Below the pieces are notes generated by a model. The model was not told the origin of the DNA. It made no database searches and saw nothing but the letters and a program-made list of their open reading frames with translations. A stretch of 30,184 bases of DNA, from positions 1-30,184 of the forward strand of contig JAUIJO010000005.1 of the NCBI GenBank assembly GCA_030431185.1, read 5' to 3'. The stretch is from Gammaproteobacteria bacterium. Its GTDB lineage: Bacteria > Pseudomonadota > Gammaproteobacteria > Xanthomonadales > Xanthomonadaceae. Within the stretch, counting starts at the first letter, position 1. Every line of letters starts with the position of its first letter. This document shows, piece by piece, positions 25,604 to 30,184 of this stretch. The position numbers were made by a program, and so were the translations under genes.

Positions 25604-26349
25604 GACGCCGATTCCAGGGCCAGCGCGTCGGCCAGTTCGAAGCGGCGCTCCAGCAGGGCCTTGCCCAGCACCGCGCCGGTACAGCCGGCTTCGCGTGCGG
25701 CTTCGATGTCGGCGATGTCTCGGATGCCGCCCGAGGCCTGCAATTGCAGGCCGGGGGCCCGGCGCAGCACCTCCCGGTACAGGGACAGGTTGGGGCCCGC
25801 GAGGGTGCCGTCGCGATCGATATCGGTGCACAGCAGGTGCCGTAGCCCCGCGGTGGCGTACACCCCCAGCAGCTCGGCCAGCGTGAGCTCGCTGCGCTCC
25901 GTCCAGCCCGCCACGGGCAGGCGCCACTCGCCGTCGGCGTCGCGACGCGTGTCCAGCGCCACCGTCAGGCGTTCCGCCCCGTGGTGGGTCGCCCATGCGA
26001 TGACACGCTGGGGTTCGCGCACCGCCAGCGAACCGACCACCACGCGATCTGCACCGGCGTCCAGGATGGCCTCGACGTCGGAGGCCGTGCGGACCCCGCC
26101 TCCGGTCTGGACCTTGAGCGGGGTGCAGTCCTTGATCGAGGCGACCAGCGCGGCAAGGCCGAATCCTCCGCTGCGCGCCGCGTCGAGGTCGACCAGGTGC
26201 AGCCAGCGGGCGCCCGCGTCGGCATAGCGCCGCGCGGCTTCGAGGGGCTCGACGGGGTAACGGGTTTCCCGCGCGTAGTCGCCCTGGTGCAGGCGCACCA
26301 CCCTCCCCTCGCGGACGTCGATCGCGGGCAATACGGTGAACGTGCTCAT
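25597..26349 (-). CDS. hisA: ProFAR isomerase
   Basis: Isomerises ProFAR to PRFAR in histidine synthesis. A 250-residue TIM barrel paralogous to HisF, starting MSTFTVLPAIDVREGRVVRL with catalytic D11; the second catalytic Asp is in LCTDIDRDGTL. Phosphate-binding segments TGGGVRT and ASGGIRD are intact. It overlaps hisH by ATGA and hisF by seven bases. Confidence 0.97.
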   Translation of the reverse strand: MSTFTVLPAIDVREGRVVRLHQGDYARETRYPVEPLEAARRYADAGARWLHLVDLDAARSGGFGLAALVASIKDCTPLKVQTGGGVRTASDVEAILDAGADRVVVGSLAVREPQRVIAWATHHGAERLTVALDTRRDADGEWRLPVAGWTERSELTLAELLGVYATAGLRHLLCTDIDRDGTLAGPNLSLYREVLRRAPGLQLQASGGIRDIADIEAAREAGCTGAVLGKALLERRFELADALALESASC

Positions 26350-26945
26350 GGCGACTCCAGGGCGATGAAGTTCTCGAGGATCCGCGCACCGACCCCGCCC
26401 GAACGCTCGGGATGGAACTGCGCGCCGAAACAGCGGCCACGCCCCACGACCGCGGTGAAGGGCTGGCCATGCGTGCTCGTCGCGAGGGTGTCGGGGCCGA
26501 CCGGCGCCGCGAAACCGTGCACGAAGTACGCGTGCTGGCCCGGCTGGACGCCTTTCAACAAGGGAGAAGGCGCCTGCATCTCCAGGGTGTTCCAGCCCAT
26601 GTGCGGGATCCGGAGCCCGGCGACCCCGGCCATCCTGCGGACCCGGCCGCCGACCCGACCCAGGCATTGCACATCGCCTTCGTCCGATGATTCGTACAGC
26701 AACTGCATGCCCAGGCAGATGCCAAGCAGGGGTTGCGGCAAGCCGCGCACCAGGTCGACGAGGCCCAGTGCGTGGAGCCGCGCCATCGCGGTGGCGGCCG
26801 CGCCCACGCCTGGGAGGATCACCTTGTCGGCGGCGAGGATGGTCTCCGCGTCCGCGCTCAGGACCGCGTCCACGCCCAGGCGTTCCAGCGCATACAGGAC
26901 GGAGCCGATGTTGGCGCCGCCCGAGTCGATCAGCACGACCCGCAT
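26346..26945 (-). CDS. hisH: Imidazole glycerol phosphate synthase, glutamine amidotransferase subunit
   Basis: Class I glutaminase that feeds ammonia to HisF. 199 residues. The nucleophile is C77 in LLGICLGMQLL, and the His-Glu pair of the triad is in AQFHPERSG. It overlaps hisB by one base (TGATG) and hisA by four. Confidence 0.97.
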   Translation of the reverse strand: MRVVLIDSGGANIGSVLYALERLGVDAVLSADAETILAADKVILPGVGAAATAMARLHALGLVDLVRGLPQPLLGICLGMQLLYESSDEGDVQCLGRVGGRVRRMAGVAGLRIPHMGWNTLEMQAPSPLLKGVQPGQHAYFVHGFAAPVGPDTLATSTHGQPFTAVVGRGRCFGAQFHPERSGGVGARILENFIALESP

Positions 26946-28030
26946 CAGAGCACGCCCTTGGTGCTGGGCAGGTCGCTGCCTTCACGGCGGATGGCCTGGC
27001 GCAACGCGCGTGCCACGACCTTGAAGCAGGCTTCGACCTTGTGGTGGTCGTTGTCGCCGCGCACCTGCAGGTTGAGGTTGAGCCCGGCGGTCTCGCACAG
27101 CGAACGGAAGAAGTGCGGCACCATCTGCACTGACAAGGCCCCCACCCGCTCGCTGGCGAACGCACCCTCGAACACGAAGTAAGGGCGCCCCGAGAAATCC
27201 AGCGCGGCGCTTGCGAGGGTTTCGTCCATCGGCAGGGTGAAGCCGTACCGGCCGATCCCGCGCTTGTCGCCGAGGGCTTCGCGCAGGGCCTGCCCGAGGG
27301 CGAGCGCGCAGTCCTCGACGGTGTGGTGCTCGTCGATGTGCAGGTCGCCCGCGCAATCGACGCGCAATGCGAAGCCCCCGTGCTTGCCGATCTGCTCGAG
27401 CATGTGGTCGAAGAAGCCCAGGCCCGTCGAGACACGGGGTTCCGCGACCCGGTCCAGGTCGACCTCGACCTCGATCCGGGTTTCCCGGGTGTTGCGCTGC
27501 ACGGTGGCGGTGCGGGGTGCATCGGCAAGCGCATGCGCGATGCCGGCCCAGTCCCATTCGCCACCGAACTCCGCGGTACGCAACTGGAAGGCGCGAATGC
27601 CCATGTTGCGTGCGAAGGCGTTGTCCGTCTCGCGGTCGCCGACCATCGCCGAGCGCTCCCAGTCGATCGTGCGATCCTTCAGGTAGTGCATCGCCAGGCC
27701 GATGCCGGGCTTGCGGGTCGGCGCATTGTCGGCGGGAAAGCTGCGGTCGACCAGCACCTCGTCGAAATGGATGCCCTGGCTTTCGAACACCTGCATCATC
27801 AATCCGTGCGGGCCGTCGAAATCCGCCTGCGGGTAGGCATCGGTGCCCAGGCCATCCTGGTTGGTCACCATGACGAAGCGGTAGCCCGCATCGCGCAAGC
27901 GCAGCATCGCGGGCACGACGCCGGCGACGAAGCGCAGCTTCTCGAAGCGATCGATCTGGTGGTCCGCCGGTTCCTCGACCAGGGTGCCGTCGCGATCCAC
28001 GAACAGCACCGGGCTCCTGTTGTCCGTCAT
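26945..28030 (-). CDS. hisB: Bifunctional histidinol-phosphatase/imidazoleglycerol-phosphate dehydratase
   Basis: Carries out steps 6 and 8 of histidine synthesis. 361 residues. The N-terminal HAD phosphatase has VDRDGTLVEE (D12, D14), VTNQDG and the metal-binding loop region around DRSFPADNAPTRKPG. The C-terminal dehydratase has the two metal-binding repeats DEHHTVEDCALALG and DNDHHKVEACFK. The fused form is typical of gammaproteobacteria. The ATG overlaps the hisC stop (ATGA). The upstream in-frame extension to 28366 lies inside hisC. Confidence 0.97.
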   Translation of the reverse strand: MTDNRSPVLFVDRDGTLVEEPADHQIDRFEKLRFVAGVVPAMLRLRDAGYRFVMVTNQDGLGTDAYPQADFDGPHGLMMQVFESQGIHFDEVLVDRSFPADNAPTRKPGIGLAMHYLKDRTIDWERSAMVGDRETDNAFARNMGIRAFQLRTAEFGGEWDWAGIAHALADAPRTATVQRNTRETRIEVEVDLDRVAEPRVSTGLGFFDHMLEQIGKHGGFALRVDCAGDLHIDEHHTVEDCALALGQALREALGDKRGIGRYGFTLPMDETLASAALDFSGRPYFVFEGAFASERVGALSVQMVPHFFRSLCETAGLNLNLQVRGDNDHHKVEACFKVVARALRQAIRREGSDLPSTKGVL

Positions 28031-29112
28031 GCCCCCACCCTCTCTTCCAGCGCCGCGAAGACCCCGATCACCCGGTCGTTCTGCCCGGGCGTGCCGATGC
28101 TGATCCGCAGCGCATCGCCGAGTCCGCGCTGCTGGCGCACGTCGCGCACCACGATCCCCGCGTCGAGCAGCGACTGGAATGCGTCCCCGGCATGGGCCAA
28201 GCGGACCAGAATGAAGTTCCCATCGGACGGATACACGGCCCGCACGCCCGCGCAGGCGCCCAGGGCCGCCGCCAGCCGCGCGCGTTCGGCGACCACCTCG
28301 CGCACGCGCGCCGACGTGGCCGCCCGGGCCTCGGACGACAGCACCGCGAGTGCGGCATCCGCGCACGGCGTGGCAATGGGATAGGGGGACTGGCAGCGCT
28401 GCAGGACCTCCACGAGCCCGGCATCGGCGACCACGACGCCAATGCGGGCCGCGGCGAGCGCGTGCGCCTTGGACAAGGTGCGCAGCACCGCGATGTTGTC
28501 GTGCTCATCGAGCAGGCCGATGGCCGACGCCGTGCCGGAGAATTCGCCGTACGCCTCGTCCACGACCACCACGGCCACGTCGCGAAGGCGCGTCGCGAGC
28601 GCCGCGACCCGCCCCAACGGGAGCGCTGCGCCCACCGGGTTGCCCGGCGAGCACAGGAACACCAGACGCGCCCCCGAGGCTCGGCAGGCCTCTTCCACGC
28701 GCTCGAAGTCGCAGGCGAAGGCCCGCCCGTCGTCGACAAGGGGGACCTCCACCACCGGCACGCCATGCAGGCGCGCGCAGACGGCATACATGCCGAACGT
28801 GGGCGGCGTGACGACGATGGCGTCGCCACCGGGGCGGCAGAGCGCCCGCACCAGCAGGTCGATCGCTTCGTCGCTGCCCCGACCCGCCAGCAAGCATTCC
28901 GTCCGGCAGCCATACATGCGGGCCAGAGCCTCGCGCAGGGCCGGCGGCTGGGGATCGGGATAGCGCCGCAGGGCGGCATCGCCGATGCCGGCGTTCTCCC
29001 AGGCCGATTCGTTGGCATTGAGCCAGACGTCGCCGGTGATGCGCGTCTTGCGTGCCGACTGGTAGCCGGCGAAATCACGCAGGTCTTCGCGCACGAGATC
29101 CATGACGCTCAT
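28027..29112 (-). CDS. hisC: Histidinol-phosphate aminotransferase
   Basis: PLP enzyme that transfers an amino group from glutamate to imidazole acetol phosphate. 361 residues. It shows LNANESAWENAG, the SPGNPVG segment, VDEAYGEF with D185 contacting PLP nitrogen, and the PLP lysine K215 in TLSKAHALAAARIG. The ATG at 29112 overlaps the hisD stop (ATGA); a second in-frame ATG three codons later is possible. Confidence 0.96.
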   Translation of the reverse strand: MSVMDLVREDLRDFAGYQSARKTRITGDVWLNANESAWENAGIGDAALRRYPDPQPPALREALARMYGCRTECLLAGRGSDEAIDLLVRALCRPGGDAIVVTPPTFGMYAVCARLHGVPVVEVPLVDDGRAFACDFERVEEACRASGARLVFLCSPGNPVGAALPLGRVAALATRLRDVAVVVVDEAYGEFSGTASAIGLLDEHDNIAVLRTLSKAHALAAARIGVVVADAGLVEVLQRCQSPYPIATPCADAALAVLSSEARAATSARVREVVAERARLAAALGACAGVRAVYPSDGNFILVRLAHAGDAFQSLLDAGIVVRDVRQQRGLGDALRISIGTPGQNDRVIGVFAALEERVGA

Positions 29113-30184
29113 GCGGCGGCCTCCAGGCGCAGCGTCACCGCGCGGCGGTGCGCCTCCAGCCCCTCCGCCGCGGCCAGCTCGGCCGCGCACGGTCCGATCC
29201 GTGAGAGCCCCTCGGCCGAGACTTCCTGCACGGTGATCGCCACCTGGAAACTCGAGACATTGACCCCGCTGCAATAGCGCGCGGCGCCACTGGTCGGCAG
29301 GACGTGGTTGGTGCCGCTGCAATAGTCGCCCAGCGCCTCGGGCGCCCAGTCGCCCAGGAACACCGAGCCGGCACGGGTCACCTTCGGCAGCTGGGCGCGC
29401 GCATCGCGCAGGGCCAGGATCAGGTGTTCGGGCGCGTAGCGATTGCTGATCGCGAAGGCTTCCTCGATCGATGCGACGCGTACGAGGTGGGAACCCGCCA
29501 GGGCCAGGCGCGCGATGTCGACGCGCGGCAGGCGCGATACCTGCGCTTCCACCTGCACGGCGACCGCGTCGAGCAGCGCGCCGTCGTCGGAAAGCAGGAT
29601 CACCTGGGAATCGGGACCATGCTCGGCCTGGGACAACAGGTCGGCGGCGACGAACGCCGGGTTCGCGCCCGCGTCGGCGATCACCAGGACCTCCGAAGGG
29701 CCCGCCGGCATGTCGATGCCGACCGCGCCCGGACCCGAAGAGACCTGGCGCTTGGCTTCCGTGACCCAGCCGTTGCCGGGCCCGAACAGCTTGTCGCAGG
29801 CCGGCACGCTCGCCGTGCCGCCGGCCATGGCCGCAATGGCCTGGACGCCACCGATCCGGTAGACCTGGTCGATGCCGCATACGCGTGCCGCGTGCAGCAC
29901 GGCGGGGTCGGCGCGACCATCGGCGCGCGGCGGCGTGCACATCACGACCTCCCCGCAGCCCGCGAGTCGCGCGGGGATCCCGAGCATCAGCGCCGTCGAC
30001 GGCAGCGGCGCCGAGCCCGCCGGCACGTAGAGGCCGACGCGGGCGATCGGGCGCAGCATGCGTTCGCAACGCACGCCGGGCGCGGTGTCGAGCGCGTAGT
30101 CCGACGCCATGCCCGCACGGTGGAAGGCCTCGATGCGCGACGCGGCGTCCTCGATGGCGTCGCGAAGTCGTTCAGGGAGCGACG
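29109..30184 (-). CDS. hisD: Histidinol dehydrogenase, 5'-truncated by the window edge
   Basis: Oxidises histidinol to histidine in two NAD-dependent steps. The frame is open to the window end, giving the last 357 residues; roughly 75 N-terminal residues are missing compared with a family length of about 430. Visible segments are GLYVPAGSAPLPSTALM, FGPGNGWVTEAKRQV, DMPAGPSEVLVIAD, the catalytic AEHGPDSQVIL region and NHVLPTSGAARYCSGVNV. Downstream genes follow the usual his order, so hisG is expected just upstream outside the window. Confidence 0.97.
   Translation of the reverse strand, partial: SLPERLRDAIEDAASRIEAFHRAGMASDYALDTAPGVRCERMLRPIARVGLYVPAGSAPLPSTALMLGIPARLAGCGEVVMCTPPRADGRADPAVLHAARVCGIDQVYRIGGVQAIAAMAGGTASVPACDKLFGPGNGWVTEAKRQVSSGPGAVGIDMPAGPSEVLVIADAGANPAFVAADLLSQAEHGPDSQVILLSDDGALLDAVAVQVEAQVSRLPRVDIARLALAGSHLVRVASIEEAFAISNRYAPEHLILALRDARAQLPKVTRAGSVFLGDWAPEALGDYCSGTNHVLPTSGAARYCSGVNVSSFQVAITVQEVSAEGLSRIGPCAAELAAAEGLEAHRRAVTLRLEAAA

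Noticed and set aside
25603..26470. Upstream in-frame extensions of hisF, and likewise of hisA and hisB, into neighbouring genes
   Set aside because: The family N-termini begin at the internal ATGs, and the extensions are out-of-frame readings of the preceding his gene.

Overview
The window is about 30 kb of dense, high-GC bacterial chromosome. The protein families, gene order and very high GC at third codon positions point to a gammaproteobacterium of the Xanthomonadaceae/Lysobacteraceae (Lysobacter, Luteimonas or a relative). This assignment rests on recognition; no database search was done. I see no rRNA, tRNA, CRISPR array, insertion sequence, integrase or phage gene.

Layout. 1-2940 (+): RNase E, missing its start, followed by a strong intrinsic terminator. 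2941-3246: non-coding, with a striking nested hairpin. 3247-3891 (-): GacA/UvrY-type response regulator. 4037-4936 (+): M28-family aminopeptidase lipoprotein. 4964-7346 (-): ferrous iron operon feoA-feoB-small Cys-rich membrane protein, with a good Fur box. 7493-11973 (+): leucine/isovalerate catabolism genes liuC, liuD and liuE, with an unknown lipoprotein between liuD and liuE. A triple-PAS GGDEF-EAL protein (11973-14549) is coupled to the end of this run. 14627-15397 (+): a short-chain dehydrogenase of the type used in isoleucine breakdown. 15542-16108 (+): EfpL (YeiP), whose leader is made of heptanucleotide repeats in opposing orientation. 16222-16848 (-): Nudix hydrolase. 17133-20012 (+): an NhaC-type Na+/H+ antiporter and an NSS-family Na+-coupled symporter, preceded by a leader with a promoter, a hairpin and a 40-codon upstream ORF. 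20080-21985 (+): methionine salvage genes mtnB-mtnD-mtnC. 22005-24175 (-): secreted calcineurin-like phosphoesterase and a YdeI-family protein. 24232-30184 (-): histidine operon hisD(partial)-C-B-H-A-F-IE.

How it works together. Most genes are in tightly packed operons with 1-11 bp overlaps (ATGA, GTGA, TGATG), so translational coupling is the rule. The liu genes take 3-methylcrotonyl-CoA to acetyl-CoA and acetoacetate; the partner subunit liuB and liuA are not here. NhaC exports Na+ while the NSS symporter uses the Na+ gradient to import an amino acid-like substrate. MtnB, MtnC and MtnD carry out consecutive steps of the methylthioadenosine cycle. The his genes cover most of histidine biosynthesis except hisG, which should lie just upstream of hisD outside the window.

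No wholly new enzymatic system is evident. The best leads are regulatory or contextual: the uORF/hairpin leader of nhaC, the heptamer-repeat leader of efpL, the lipoprotein buried in the liu operon, and the c-di-GMP enzyme with altered regulatory and catalytic positions coupled to that operon.
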